From: Toxonevra muliebris
Taxonomy: Eukaryota; Arthropoda; Insecta; Diptera; Pallopteridae
DNA length: 64,000 nucleotides
Reading direction: 5' to 3'
Assembly: GCA_963691655.1 (NCBI GenBank)
Contig: OY829326.1
Location: 15,860,878 to 15,924,877 of the forward strand
Shown here: positions 12,956 through 24,768 of the stretch, in pieces
Numbering within the stretch: position 1 is the stretch's first letter
Layout of the letters: the number at the start of each line of letters is the position of its first letter
The notes under the pieces: model-generated
The model's input: only the letters and a program-made list of their open reading frames with translations
What the model was told of the DNA's origin: nothing
The model's database searches: none
Made by a program: the position numbers and the translations under genes

Positions 12956-13624
12956 GTAAGTATTTACACTAGAGATTTTAACATATGTACGTAACTACTC
13001 GTATGTAAGTAAGAAGAAATTGTGATTGAAGAATGTATGTAGTACACACATATTTATATTCATAATGTTGTTGTTTATGGTTTGTGGTTGTAAAAGCAAC
13101 TGCTGTTGCTGTCAATGTTACGTTGCTTGTGCTACAGCTACTGTTGAAACAGTAATTACACTCAATTGCTTGCTGGTTATTGTGCGGTGTTGAAAATTTA
13201 TGAAGGCAATTTTAATTTAATTATAATTATCGTTGAAAATTTCATACACAAAAAGGTAGCAGAAGTAAGCTTTGTACTATGAGAAAAATCAAAAAACAAA
13301 AAATAAATAAATGGAGTTTCCAACGGTGAATTATATGGTGAAATCGATGTATGGGAGCCTGTAAAATTAAACGAGGTATAAGCTTAAAGAAATCATTTTG
13401 AAAGAAATAAAGCAACAATTCCAGAAGTTCAGAACTTAAATTTTCTGGACTAATACTTAAGTGGCAGATCTATGCTCGAGTTAAGGAAGATGCTGATTTT
13501 GCTAAATTATAGGAGTGCACAGAAGCAATGGCAACAAAAATTAAATTTAAAATGAAATATTATAAGATGAAATTCGAAAAATGAAATAGCAGAACACACA
13601 TAGACATAAATTAGACCGATAACA

Positions 13625-13950
13625 AAAAGCCAGAACCCAGACCAAAGCAGATCAAAAGCCAAACCAAAAATCAGGTCCACAATTCAGACCAATATTCAAC
13701 CAAAACTCCGACAAAAATTGTATTAGATTCATTTAAAAACATCGATCAAAATTCAGACTAAATTCTGCCAAAACTCAGACCCAAACTTTGACCAAAACAA
13801 AATCGAGGTTCAGACGAAACTCAGAGCCAAAACTCAGGCCGATTTTCTTACAAAAACTCAGTCGGAAATTCAGACACAAGCAAACCAAATCTCTGACTGA
13901 AATTCAAACCAAAAACCAATCCTAAATCCAGATCAAAAACAAGAACAAAA
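13625..13950 (+). repeat. Degenerate CAGACCAAAA-type tandem array
   Basis: Imperfect units of roughly 12-20 bases, of the form AAAATTCAGACC or AAAACTCAGACC, follow each other for over 300 bases. The same array occurs in reverse complement at 44100-44405. Confidence 0.65.
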
Positions 13951-16014
13951 TCATGGATATAATTTTAACACGCGTAGAGGACGAACTGTCAGTAAGTTTA
14001 TTTTCAACAAAGTTTTCTTCAATCGTTCTGATTTTTTTTGTGCAGTTCAAATTTTCGTGCTCTGTCTCCTCAGTCAATTTCTTCTGAGCACGTAGAACAC
14101 GCTCTGAGCGCGCTCTGATCACAAAAAGAAACACAATAACGTTTGCTCTGTGTGCTCAGAGCTATAAAGAAACACGATTACGTTTTTTGACAACTCGTGC
14201 TCTGCTCAGAGCTAATAAAGAAAAACGCCTATTATCAAGCCCTCCAGTTCATCTATAAAGTGACCATAAAATTACAGATTTATTATGATTGAACTGTATA
14301 TAATAAAATGTATCGATGTATAAACACTTTTGGAGAGGCTCTTAATAGCAATCCTCTCCATGCCTCGCTGATGAAGCATTGAAGTTTGCTTTAAATAAAA
14401 TTTTCATAAAAACAAAACTTAGAATTGGCAATGATAATATTTACATACATATATAAAATAAAATATTTTTAGTGTAAGAGCGAAAAAACTTTTTAAATGA
14501 AATATAAGTTTTAAAAAAATGTGACTGCACATACTTAAAAATAACAGCACTACATGTTTGAGGCATTCGAATTGCATTATTCTTCTTTTCTCTTTTTTCG
14601 GTCCTGTAAAACTTTTACTTCACCAGCGTGTATGCCATGGAGAAGCAACGTATCCCAGTGGCAACATTAAAGGCATCATTTCTTCTCTACGTCGTTAACC
14701 ACGTCGTAATTAACATGAAACACTTCTGCAATTAATGAATTAAGCTCACGTTGCTTTTTTTTACCTCTTACTCCGCATTCCATAAAAAGCATTCGAATAC
14801 TTTTTACCGGCGCAGCAAGTAAATCAGAGCGAGATTTTCTTGCAGCTGCTTAAGACTAAGAGTGCACTCAGCCATAAATAAGTTAACCAATCACCAGCAT
14901 ATTGAATAAATGAATGAATGAATGATGGAATTTATTGGATTTTACTTTTTCTGTTTTTTTAAGCGGTTGGTATTTTGTATTCGCTGATTTTTCAATAAAC
15001 ACAAAATCAAGTTGAAGTAAAAATTATGTATATTATTTAATTATTGAAAGGAAAAGGAGTAAATACTGACATGTTTATGTTTTCAGCGACAATCAATATG
15101 AAAATCGGAGAATGTAATTTAGAATTCAAATTGGAAGTACAAGCTTTTTAACTTAATTGATTTTTATTTGAGATGATCAACAAGCTTGAAGTAACATTCT
15201 TGTTCATTCAATTTCACCTTACTCAGAGTTTGCTTTGTCAGAAGATTCTTTTGAATCAAGAATCTTGGAACCAGCAAACAAACTCACTGAGCTAATGCAT
15301 GAATAATATGGACTGCTAACCTACTGGTTGATTAATCGTTAGACAATTATAAAAAAAAATCCAAATTGTAGTTTGAATGTTATTGTGGCATGCAATTTTA
15401 TATAGACACTATATAAATAGTTCAACTTACTAAAATTTCTAATTAAAACAATACTCCATTATGCTCACAAATATGCAAAGAATTATTGATGCTATTTACT
15501 CATGTGTTCCTCTTTCATTTAACAACAAAATATGCGTTACGCATTTAAAATAAAAATAAGATCGATTGTATGCTGAAATCAAATACATTACAAACTTATA
15601 ACTAAAAGAACAACAAAAAACGATTTATCATAAAAAATCGCACGTAAACGATTTGCGCCTAAATGTATGCTCCACACACATGTTTGCACCAATTACGCTG
15701 AATACTATGTAATATTAAACGTAAATAAAAACAAAAAGGCTTTCGCTGACGCCACACAAAAACACATTCAAATACGTTTAGCAAGTAAAATATTGTTAGT
15801 AAAAACAAATAACAACCAAAACAACAGTTTATTGAAATATAACAGCAACGGCAAGAAATTGCATACATCAAAATTTTCGCCTAATTTTAGGCAGTTCAAC
15901 ATTTAACAGCAATTGGTCATTTGTGCCACGCAGCCGCTCAAAAAAATTCACACTCAACAACTTCATTGATTTCATGATAATTATTGCTGCTATTGCTCGT
16001 GTGTATTTAACATC

Positions 16015-16090
16015 GTTGTAGTTGTTGTTGTGGTTGTTGATGTTGCTATGGTTGTTGCTGTTGTTGTAGTTTTTGTTGTTGCTGTTATTG
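16015..16090 (+). repeat. TTG microsatellite
   Basis: Imperfect repeats of GTTGTTGTT dominate this stretch, interrupted by ATG and CTG triplets. There is no sign that it is translated. Confidence 0.6.
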
Positions 16091-17765
16091 TAGTTTCTGC
16101 CTTAATGATGCACACACTTTTGGTGCATGCAGATCTCGTTGTTATTGTCAAATGATAGTTGTTGTAATTTAAATATGTTTACATGGCCGCATAATGCCCG
16201 CCTAAATTGCATTGTTTGTGTGCAAAATTTGGGCTTACACAAAATCGAAAGCAAGAAAAAAAGAATATATAACAACAACAAATGCAACAACATAAGCACA
16301 AAAATTACAGCAGGCGAGTTTATTTTTAAAAATGGGTCGACAATCGCTTACTCGCCAAAATTCAACTGCATTGGCATTGGCAGCTGCAGCTTCCATTGCT
16401 GCTGCTTTCGCTGTTGTTGTTGGTCTTGCGACCAATGTTTTTGTTGTTGGTGTCGCAGCATGAAAAGTGCTTAATTGCTTGTGATGGCATTAAATAAATT
16501 TTTAATTGCTTTGCACTTTTCATGTTTACAGCCTTAATAGGAATTTTCGGTGCTACTGGATTTTTTTTTTTTAACAGAACAGGAAATGGTGTTTTTGTTA
16601 ACAGAATTTCTGTATCTGTGTGTGTGTATAAGTGTTAAAAGTTACATGAGTTTCATACGCATATATTATTAACAATCCAACACACAAACATTGTCACTTA
16701 CAAACATGCACTACAGGTTGCTCATACGCCATCATTTGCAAAGGATAAAAAACGTACTCGTTAGTAAAATCCCAAAAAAATGCTAATCATTTAAGAGGCA
16801 TGCTGTTAACTGAGTTAGTTGACAGCTAAAGTGTTGACAACAGTAGCTTAAACGAATTTCATTTATTAAAACAATTTTTATAACCGTTTTTTTTCTGCTT
16901 GAACTTTTCAACTATTCCCAATTTTTTGCACTGAATATGTTGGCAGTTTTAAAAATTTGCTTGAAATCAACATTTTAGTATTGACTTTTCACTAAAAATT
17001 CATTTTTGATTTTCTTTCTACTGCATGTAACCCTAAACGACTACGAGCAAAAACACACATACATTCTTATATAATGCACATCCATTCAAAAGTATGTGCA
17101 CTTAAAGTTTCCGTTTCTCTGGCATGACTGTAATGGTCAACGTTGAGATTTTATTGGCCATTTCAATGTCGAAAGAATATAAACAAACCTAAAAAGAAAG
17201 AGAGAAAAAAAGATCATTTTTTAAACCAGCTTCATATGATTCAGTCAGCAGCAGGAAAACGTCAACATTTGCTTGATATTTTTAAATCAGCTTTTTATAA
17301 TTCGCTTTTGCCACTAACTGCTGCTGCTACTTGCTCGAGTTGTACTCCTTGCTCACTGTTCTCTACAGCTTATTTTCTGACGGCCTGCAATTTATTTGCA
17401 TAATACCCATTGTGAGTTTAACTTGGAAAAAGTTTATCACTCTTTTATGACAATTTTTTGTATGCAAGACCATGTGTGTGTGTGTGTTGGTTACGAAAAC
17501 AATCTCTTTTGAATTGACGCAGAGAGGCTACCACCACCAATCACCATTCACCCACCACATTTAGCCATAAGCAATCGAAGCAATTTCATTTCATTTCATT
17601 AAATTGACACACATCTCCGGAAAGTCATCAGCATCATCATCATCATCGTCGTCAGCGTTATCATCAATAATGCAGTCTCAGCCTCAGCTTTAGTCTCTAT
17701 TATGTACTTTTATTTTATTCTCTTCTTCATGCTCTTCTTCATTTCCTTCTTTTTACTACTTGCAG

Positions 17766-18013
17766 TGACCTATTGAAGAAACTTTCTGTGAAAGCTGGTC
17801 TAATTGGTTGCTTCCGTGGTCTCGTTGTTAACGGTGAAATCCTTGACATCTACAGTTATATGTCAGTGCATCTCTCAGAGATAATTAAAGATTGTAAGCC
17901 CTCGTGTGTACCATCACCATGCAAAAATGGTGCACAATGCAAAGAGCTATGGAGCACATTTCAATGTGTCTGCAATAATCCATGGGCGCACATTGGTGAA
18001 TTCTGCGAAACGA
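17766..18013 (+). CDS. axo: axo-like exon F: LamG 3 end and EGF 2
   Basis: The acceptor TTGCAG ends at 17765 and the donor GTAAGT begins at 18014; phase is 2 in, 1 out. It covers residues 738-820. It opens with DLLKKLSVKAGLIGCFRGLV, the cysteine turn that closes the LamG begun in exon E. EGF 2 follows: DCKPSCVPSPCKNGAQC, CVC and a final EFC. The true exon begins upstream of the TTG at 17773, with a T that completes an alanine codon. Open sequence after 18013 is intronic. Confidence 0.92.
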
Positions 18014-18729
18014 GTAAGTATGCAAAAGATAAGCTTTTATTTCTCTACTCAACTATATTCTTGAGTTCAGGACACGAAGTAGAAAGATGTAAACATGCAT
18101 GCAATCGTAGCCATGTTTTATTTTTGTATAGTCCAAAAAAATTTAATTAAAAAAATTATATAAAAATTTTTTTTAAAAACTAAAAAATATGCAAATAAAA
18201 GTGTGAAAATAAAATTTTCTATAAAATGTAGGGATATAAAGTTATAAAATCTGTAGCGCCTTATCATAGACAAATGCGTGGCATTGGAGTATAGTTAAGT
18301 TAACCCATTAACAACCAACGTTTATTATAAGTAACGGCGAGTCTTCGATTACGATTATTTTATAAATGTTACCTGTCAGCATATATGAATAATTAACCAA
18401 TTCATTAATTTAGCATCAGCAATAAAAAGCCCAGTTCAAATGACTTAAAACAAGTATTGGCGTCAGAGCAATTGAAATTCGAAGCCAAATACATGATGAG
18501 GATACATAAAAGTATCATTCTAAGCATGGCGATTTACTACAAATTATTATCTATACACTGAGAGGAAAAATGCTGTTATATCAAACGGAAAGAATACATA
18601 TTAAAGCAACAGATTTTGCTATTAAATCCCATCCAAAACTGAACTCTGTTATATTAGCAGACAATGTGCTGTTGCTGTTACATAGCTTAGGAAAATAAAA
18701 CTACAAAATAGTAACTATCAAAATTCTTC

Positions 18730-18805
18730 ACGCTATAGCCTAGTTGCCTAGCGCGCAAGCAAGCACGCAGCCACTTGTGGGTAAAGTTCAAATCCCACAA
18801 ATTTC
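18730..18805 (+). mobile_element. tRNA-derived SINE head
   Basis: TAGCCTAGTTG at 18736-18746 is an exact A-box match, and AGTTCAAATCC at 18785-18795 is close to a B box. A T-rich tail follows. It lies inside the TIR element at 18555-19636. Confidence 0.5.
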
Positions 18806-18914
18806 TTGTTACATTTTTTTTTTAAATAAATTTCAAAATCAAAAAAAATTTTCTTATTTTTAATTTATTTTTTTATTTACTATTATCGTTTTAAATTATT
18901 TTCTCTTGAATTGC

Positions 18915-19000
18915 TTTTTCCCAAGTTCGAACCTGTGGCCGAAAAACATTCGGATAATGTCTGTCGAACAACGCGCTTACCAACTGTGCCACATAACCAA
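18915..19000 (-). mobile_element. tRNA-derived SINE head, opposite strand
   Basis: On the minus strand TGGCACAGTTG (18991-18981) is an exact A box and GGTTCGAACTT (18933-18923) is a near B box. It faces the plus-strand copy at 18730 and is also inside the TIR element. Confidence 0.5.
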
Positions 19001-19915
19001 ATTTACTTTCAACGAATTTTGTTTGTTTTACTCTTTCAATGTTTCGAGCACTAATTGCTGTTTTTTGACTCTCTGAGGCAAACAATTTTAAAGAAAATAA
19101 AAACTCCAGTTACACCGAATTTATTTTTTTGGTTTATAGCATTGAGAACTAAATGAGAAACTATAAATAAAATGTTAAACTACTTATATGACTATAAGTA
19201 ATTTCAACTTTTCGAGGTGGGCTAAAATATATCCCACCATGCACACAAAACTAAGCAAAAGTTGGGAGAATTTTTACCCCACCTAACCTTAAAGAGTTAA
19301 GTATGCAAGAGAGAGTAAAATATACAAATTTGAAATACTCAATCAGGCTGTCTTTGTTTATCATTATTTCTAAAAATGGACTGTATAAAATTTTGAAATT
19401 GTGTTAATGAAAGCCAAAAATTTTGTTACTGTATTGGAGTTTCCATTAGCCCTGGCAAGGTTATGAATTAAATATTCAACAGGTAATTTCAACAGAAGAG
19501 CTGTTACGAAAATTGTCAATAAATAAATAAATAAAAAAAATGAAATGAAAAACTGTTGAATCAAACAAATTCAATACAACAGATTTTCTTAACAGCAGCG
19601 ATGAACTGTTAAAATCACAGTTTTTTTTCTCAGTGTAATGCAGGCTACACACGATACAACGAGCTGTACAACATGGCCATGTTGGCAGTATTCCCATGTC
19701 TGTAAGAAACTTTGGTCGTTAATAGGTTAAAATAAACTTAATTTTTGACTATGATTAAGCGCACATACATAAGTCTAAAAACCAAAATCAACTTCTACTA
19801 ATTAAGTGTACAAAGAATATGAGTGCAGCATTTACTATATACTTTTCAAAAATGTACTTAATCTTAGTTTCTCTCTTTCATACTAACTACTCTGAGTTTT
19901 GCTTCTATTTACCAG

Positions 19916-20383
19916 ACATCAACGAGAAGGCACTCACATTCATCAAGCGTGAATCGTTTCTAATGCGTAATTACCTCAGTGCCAGTGCAGTAGCTGCACT
20001 CAGTCTTCCGTCACCGCTCGCAACCATCGATTATTATGAACGTGATACACTCAAAGGCATCCTAAGTCAAAATATTCTCATTAATTTACGCACATACGAT
20101 ACGAATTCGTTGGTACTGTATGCCAACGATCATTATAATAATTTTGTACATTTGTACATTAGCGCTGGGCGCGAAATAGTTTTCCTTTATAATTACGGCG
20201 ATGAGATTGTCAATCTGACAATTGTCGATGAGACTGTCAGTAGTTTGAAGAGCATACAGGTAGCAATTATGCGCGAAGAGCAACAGACGCTTATGCATGT
20301 TAACGAGCAGAGTGTGAGCACTGAGCGTGGCATTTTACTTTTGGATGAGTATGGAAATAAACCATGGATTAATCCGGAAAAAG
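19916..20383 (+). CDS. axo: axo-like exon G: LamG 4, first part
   Basis: The acceptor ACCAG ends at 19915 and the donor GTAAGT begins at 20384; phase is 1 in, 1 out. It covers residues 820-976. The fold is LamG: INEKALTFIKRESFL, then DTLKGILSQNILINLRTYD, NSLVLYANDHYNNFVHLYI, and EIVFLYNYGDEIVNLTI. The exon ends in NKPWINPEK, and the domain finishes in the next exon. The open frame runs past the donor for about 300 bases, but a conserved-looking frame stops at 20383. Confidence 0.92.
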
Positions 20384-22435
20384 GTAAGTGTAAAAGTAGT
20401 GTGAAGAGTAGAAGTTGGTACTTATGTATAATAAAAAAGAAGAAAAATCTACTTAATTTGTGTTATTTTAATGAAATGTTTTTCTCAGTTAAAGACATAC
20501 TTACATTAAATATTCGTTTGGTTTTTTTAATTTATTTTGCTTTTAATTTCAAAATTCATACAAAACTGTACAACATATTGGGCATGCAATGTCTGCACTT
20601 AAATAGCAGTAAAAAAATAATTACAAATAGAAGTAGAGCTGTATACTTTATTGAAATATCTCTCTTACTATTAACCTCTTTACCAGAGATATCGGTTTGG
20701 TGGTAAGTAGCGATGGCATACAAGCAGTAATGAGTAATAGCAGAGTAAGAGCCATAGTGATTTTATACAAGTCATAGTGACTTGTTAGTAAATAGTAGCA
20801 TAGTTATATATAACTATAGTATAAGTAGTAATAAAAATTATTTAGACAGTAGAAAATTACCAACAATATTTCTACATTTTTAGGTTAGAATTTTTAAAGC
20901 TTCTAATGTAATTTTATTGACTGTAGAAAAGGCCGAAAAATTCTGCATCCTGATTCCCATTCAGAAGCAAATATACGTAAGAAACCAAAATATAAGTATA
21001 TTAATATTTGGCCATGCTTTCATAAATAAATCAAAATTAAATTCAAAGAATAAACCATTCAAATATGACACTGATTCGAGATGGTGCTTAACTATTCATC
21101 ATAACGATGCTTTAAATATAAATGTGATTCCATTTAATAATATACAAAATAATTAGTATTGCAGCAGACCATAACTATTCATACACAAGCGTACAGACAA
21201 ACAGCTTAACCAAAAACTTATACATGCATCCATACATAGTATACTAATATTTATACTCGTTCACATACCAATGGCTAACAACACAAAGAACATTGTGTGC
21301 ATTTGGTGCATTCAGCAGCAAGTGCTTGCTCCAATACGCGCGCAGCATAACAATTCAATTAAGTAAACTCAAAATCAAAATCACTGATATGTTGTGTATA
21401 ATTTCTAGTGCATACTTGCATACTCACACATACAATTCATATATATGTTTGTGTGCATTGCCACTTTAGAGCAATGAAGGGTCATTTCCGTTTTAGCAAA
21501 ACCAAAAGCACGACCAAACATAGCAATTATTTGAGTAAAACTGCAGACCAGGCCCCAAACGTCACACCCTTATGATAACAAAAAAAAATTCTTCTACTGT
21601 ATGCTTATTAGGATGGGTCGATTTTACTTTTTCTATGATCAGATTCTTATACTGTGAAAAAATAGCATCGATGTACCAGTAAAGCTGGTGCAGTCCTATC
21701 GAAAAATACTTTCTATGGGCAGTAGAGACGTGAACTATTGAAGCTTGAGTTAAAATTCCCAATATTTGCCAAATTTTCAGAAACACTACTATAGAAAAGA
21801 GGTCTCCGACAGAATAAAACGTCTTCTCTACTATAGAAAAGTTATCTCCGACAGTAAAAAACGTGTTTTCTACTATAGCAAAAGGGTCTGCGACAGTATG
21901 TAGAACGTCTTCTCTACTATAGAAAAGGGGTCTCCGATAGTATAAAACGTCTTCTCTACTATAGAAAAGAGATCTGCGACAGTAAAAACGTATAGAACGT
22001 CTTCTCTACTATAGAAATGGGGTATCCGACAGTATAGAACGTCTTCTGTACTATAAAAAAGGTGTCTCCGACAGTATAAAATCATCATACTCAAGTTTAA
22101 TAACAATTTTTATATGAAAAAGGGAATTATAAACTAATATAACCACATTATACAAGGATTACGCCTCTAAGCCATTTTAAAAAGCTATGCTAGGTAGTAA
22201 ACATGCAGCTTTTCGTAAGCATTCTGACTGGAAAGAATGTAGCCTAGTTTATCCCACAAAGTGGAAGTGGTTGCACTTTGGGTTCCTTTATTTTTGTTTT
22301 TTTTTTTCTTGTGTTTTTTTGTAAATTTTGTTAAAATATATTCTTAAACAGAGCAATTTTTTCGAACTACCCTATAATATATGTATACTTAGTATACAAA
22401 ATAATTTCAATTCATTTGCTTATATGTATTTGCAG
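20384..22435. other. Intron G-H
   Basis: No exon. A minisatellite of about seven units occupies 21787-22080, and a short tRNA-like fragment (TAGCCTAGTTT) lies near 22241. The open frames near 20917 look accidental. Confidence 0.55.
21787..22080 (+). repeat. Minisatellite, about seven units of about 42 bp
   Basis: Units share ACTATAGAAAAG, GTCTCCGACAGTATA and AAACGTCTTCT in that order, with point differences and one unit carrying an internal insertion. A minus-strand open frame across it is a by-product of the repeat. Confidence 0.85.
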
Positions 22436-22636
22436 AGGTTCTATCGCCACATCGACCTCCAGCACCGCCCACTGAATACTTTCAACTAAACATTGGCGGC
22501 TATGATCCAGCAAATTTATTGCGTACAAATGCGGATGCACCCGCACTCGAAGGTTATATTGGATGCGTGCGTGGTTTGAAAATTGGTTCGCATCTGATCG
22601 ACTTGGCTGGCATTAGTGAAAGGAACATTGCACCAA
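22436..22636 (+). CDS. axo: axo-like exon H: LamG 4 end, short-donor form
   Basis: The acceptor TTTGCAG ends at 22435; phase is 1 in, 1 out with the donor GTAAGT at 22637. It covers residues 976-1043. A proline-rich start (SPHRPPAPPTEYFQLNIGG) leads into EGYIGCVRGLKIGSHLIDL, the usual cysteine turn of LamG. A second in-phase donor GTAAGT at 22688 would extend the exon by 51 bases and add KYRRRRRSEEEEKEYS before the third EGF. See the separate regulatory entry. With the short donor the linker reads NIAPTLDGVLPNC. Confidence 0.9.
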
Positions 22637-22687
22637 GTAAGTACAGAAGGAGAAGAAGAAGTGAAGAAGAAGAGAAGGAATATAGTG
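22637..22687 (+). CDS. axo: Optional 51-base exon extension with arginine run
   Basis: The sequence between two GTAAGT donors (22637 and 22688) stays open and in phase 1 at both ends. Its use would insert 17 residues, KYRRRRRSEEEEKEYS plus one more, between LamG 4 and EGF 3. The RRRRR-S step fits the general furin rule R-X-K/R-R, and a glutamate-rich stretch follows. In a secretory-pathway ectodomain this could be a cleavage site. The donor choice and the processing are both inferred; transcripts would be needed to show that the long form exists. Confidence 0.45.
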
Positions 22688-23217
22688 GTAAGTGCCTTTG
22701 ATTTGAAGTTTGTTCCAAGTAGTTTATGGCGAGAGGGAGGTTGAAATTTTGACCAAGAAATATACATTCATACTCATCCAAACTCATATACCCAGCGGTT
22801 TTTAAGACAAGTGCTTCAAAATTAGGCACTTAAACAGTGCACCATGTCAACCAAAAATTACATAGCAACTTTGTGAAAAAGAAATGAAGTTTTAAATCGA
22901 ACAATAAAAACGAGTATCATTCAACGAGATGCTACGAACACTGAACAAAAAATAAATAAAAATATAATAGATATACATAATTACATATGGATTTATATAT
23001 TTTTAGTTTAAAGCAAAAAAAAATGGATGAAAATAGTAAAATAAAATGGCGCAACAATAAAGAAATAAAAATTCATGAATAAATATTCTATATCTTTTCT
23101 CCTCTTTTTCTCAACTAAAGTAACAATAAAGTAGTGAATAAACGAGCGGAAACGCTTATCTAACGCATTCATCGTGCTTGTTTTGCGCTAAAAACACTGC
23201 ACTAAGCAGGCGTTAAT

Positions 23218-23384
23218 GGCTGTTCATACGGACGCAAGCATTATCGCCTGTCTGAAAGAGAGAGGTAGAAAAATAGGTAGTTAGGAAAAGAAAGGCGAGT
23301 TTCTACCTCTTTCTTACTACCTATTTTTTATACCTCTCTCTTTCAGACAGACGTTCATGCTTGCGCCAGTGTGAACAGCCAGTT
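23218..23384. mobile_element. Hairpin MITE with 65-bp arms
   Basis: The left arm from GGCTGTTCATACGGACGCAAG is mirrored by the right arm ending CTTGCGCCAGTGTGAACAGCC. Both arms carry CTGTCTGAAAGAGAGAGGTA or its complement. The loop is about 35 bases. It is a foldback-type non-autonomous element. Confidence 0.75.
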
Positions 23385-23402
23385 ACTCTCCTAATACTTG
23401 TC

Positions 23403-23611
23403 TGTTGCATGTAAGCAAATATGAATTACAAAATTTTAGCTAGCGAAAATGCTTTAAAAATTTTTCAGATCAAAAACGAACGAAAACGAAAAATTAGAGA
23501 TTGTGAAGTAGAACAACGCCGACTGAGTTCAAATCATTGTTTCGTTCTTGCATTCAAACATCTTTAATTTATTTTCGCTAGCTACAATTTTTTCAGCCAG
23601 TCATGCAATGT
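23403..23611. mobile_element. Short TIR element with TTTTAGCTAGCGAAAAT arms
   Basis: AATTTTAGCTAGCGAAAAT at 23432-23450 is mirrored by ATTTTCGCTAGCTACAATT at 23571-23589. The outer parts also pair (TTGCATG with CATGCAA). It starts about 20 bases after the hairpin MITE. Confidence 0.6.
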
Positions 23612-24768
23612 AAAAATTAATACGTATCGTATGTGAAAATAGAGTACTTAAGTCCTTGCAATTAAGTTGTTATTTTGTGCTATTGTTGTGCCTCAATTTA
23701 CCGCTGGGTACCCAAGCTTTGCAAGTGCATAGACAGACGTAGACAAGTACCAAAACTAAATTTTGGGGTTTACACAACATGCAAGCAATTTCCTTTATGG
23801 GGTAACTTCAAGTTAAGCAGTTGTGGTCATTATGGTAAGATTAATGCTAATCGGATAAGTTGGCATCAGTATAATATTCTTTGAGGTTATTGAATATATT
23901 CAGCGGGAGAATGTGCATTGGATATACATACGTGGTAGTAGTATGAAGTGTCCGTACATGGTGCTTGTATTTAGGATCTACCCACTTGTACTTTATACTT
24001 TGCTATAGCATATAAAATTCGATTTTGAATGTGATTTATGCACTATATGATTATATTAGATTATTTGTGTGCAAGTTCGGTAACGTGCTATCACATCGTC
24101 ATAATCTAGAATCTAATTAAGAGAAGCTCTTCTAACTAATATTTGAAAATGTTTCTATATTCGTTTATTTAAATACAAATGCACTCAGATTTAAAAAGAC
24201 ATAAATTAAATAACGTAAATTTGAGATCGGAAAAATTTTCAATTCCATCCATTTCAATTCCACAAAAGTTTTCCATTGAAAAATATAAATTCCAGTAAAT
24301 TCCATAAAAATAGTTGCAATTTTCTTAACAAATCATAAAGATTCGGAATTGGATCAAATACTATTCATTAGAAATGATCCCAATCCAATTTGTGTAATCT
24401 TTCAATCAAATAAACATTGGGAATTCAAAGACAAAAAACGTGGCTGAACGTTCCAAAGAAAAACTGCATTCTTTGGTGATTTTATAAATATTATTTATTT
24501 ATATGTATATAGTTAAGTTAACTGCAAAACTAATACAGTTTTTCATTCGTGAAAATTTTTGGTAACGCAATTAAATAAGCGAATTATACTGTATTCATAA
24601 ATTTTCATCAATTGAGTCCAATTCTTTTACTTTGTAATACCTGACGTGCCGACTTTCATAGTTATTAACACCTTTTAAAATTTCTTAGCAATATTTGCAT
24701 AAATAGAAACATTTACTCACTTCTCATCCATATCCTAACTCTATTTCTTCTTCTTTTTCTTTTCACAG

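Larger units (their letters stand above)
12956..17765. other. Intron E-F
   Basis: No exon. It contains a degenerate CAGACCAAAA array at 13625-13950, a cluster of GCTCTGA/TCAGAGC words at 14060-14220, and TTG repeats at 16015-16090 with a CAA counterpart at 16270. ATC repeats lie at 17630-17650. Confidence 0.55.
18555..19636. mobile_element. TIR element with CTGTT/AACAG subterminal words
   Basis: The left end ACACTGAGAGGAAAAATGCTG and the inverse of the right end, ACACTGAGAAAAAAAACTGTG, share nine exact outer bases and an A-rich follow-on. CTGTT, AACAG and CAACAGATTTT recur in both flanks. The middle holds two tRNA-like segments. No transposase is visible. The boundaries rest on a short match, so they are moderately uncertain. 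Confidence 0.5.
18014..19915. other. Intron F-G
   Basis: Most of it is a TIR element at 18555-19636 that includes two tRNA-like segments. No exon is seen. Confidence 0.6.
22688..24768. other. Intron H-I
   Basis: No exon. Two inverted-repeat elements lie side by side at 23218-23384 and 23403-23611. The remainder is AT-rich and shows nothing recognisable. Confidence 0.55.

Noticed and set aside
14060..14220. GCTCTGA/TCAGAGC words, also near 57770-57880
   Set aside because: The two places share short words, but I could not align them over any length or find ends.
21787..22080. CRISPR-like array
   Set aside because: Units are contiguous and similar throughout, with no unique spacers, and the genome is animal.
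21873..22106. Minus-strand frame with repeated FYSREDVLY-like blocks
   Set aside because: It is a translation of the tandem minisatellite; the repetition is at DNA level and there is no independent sign of coding.
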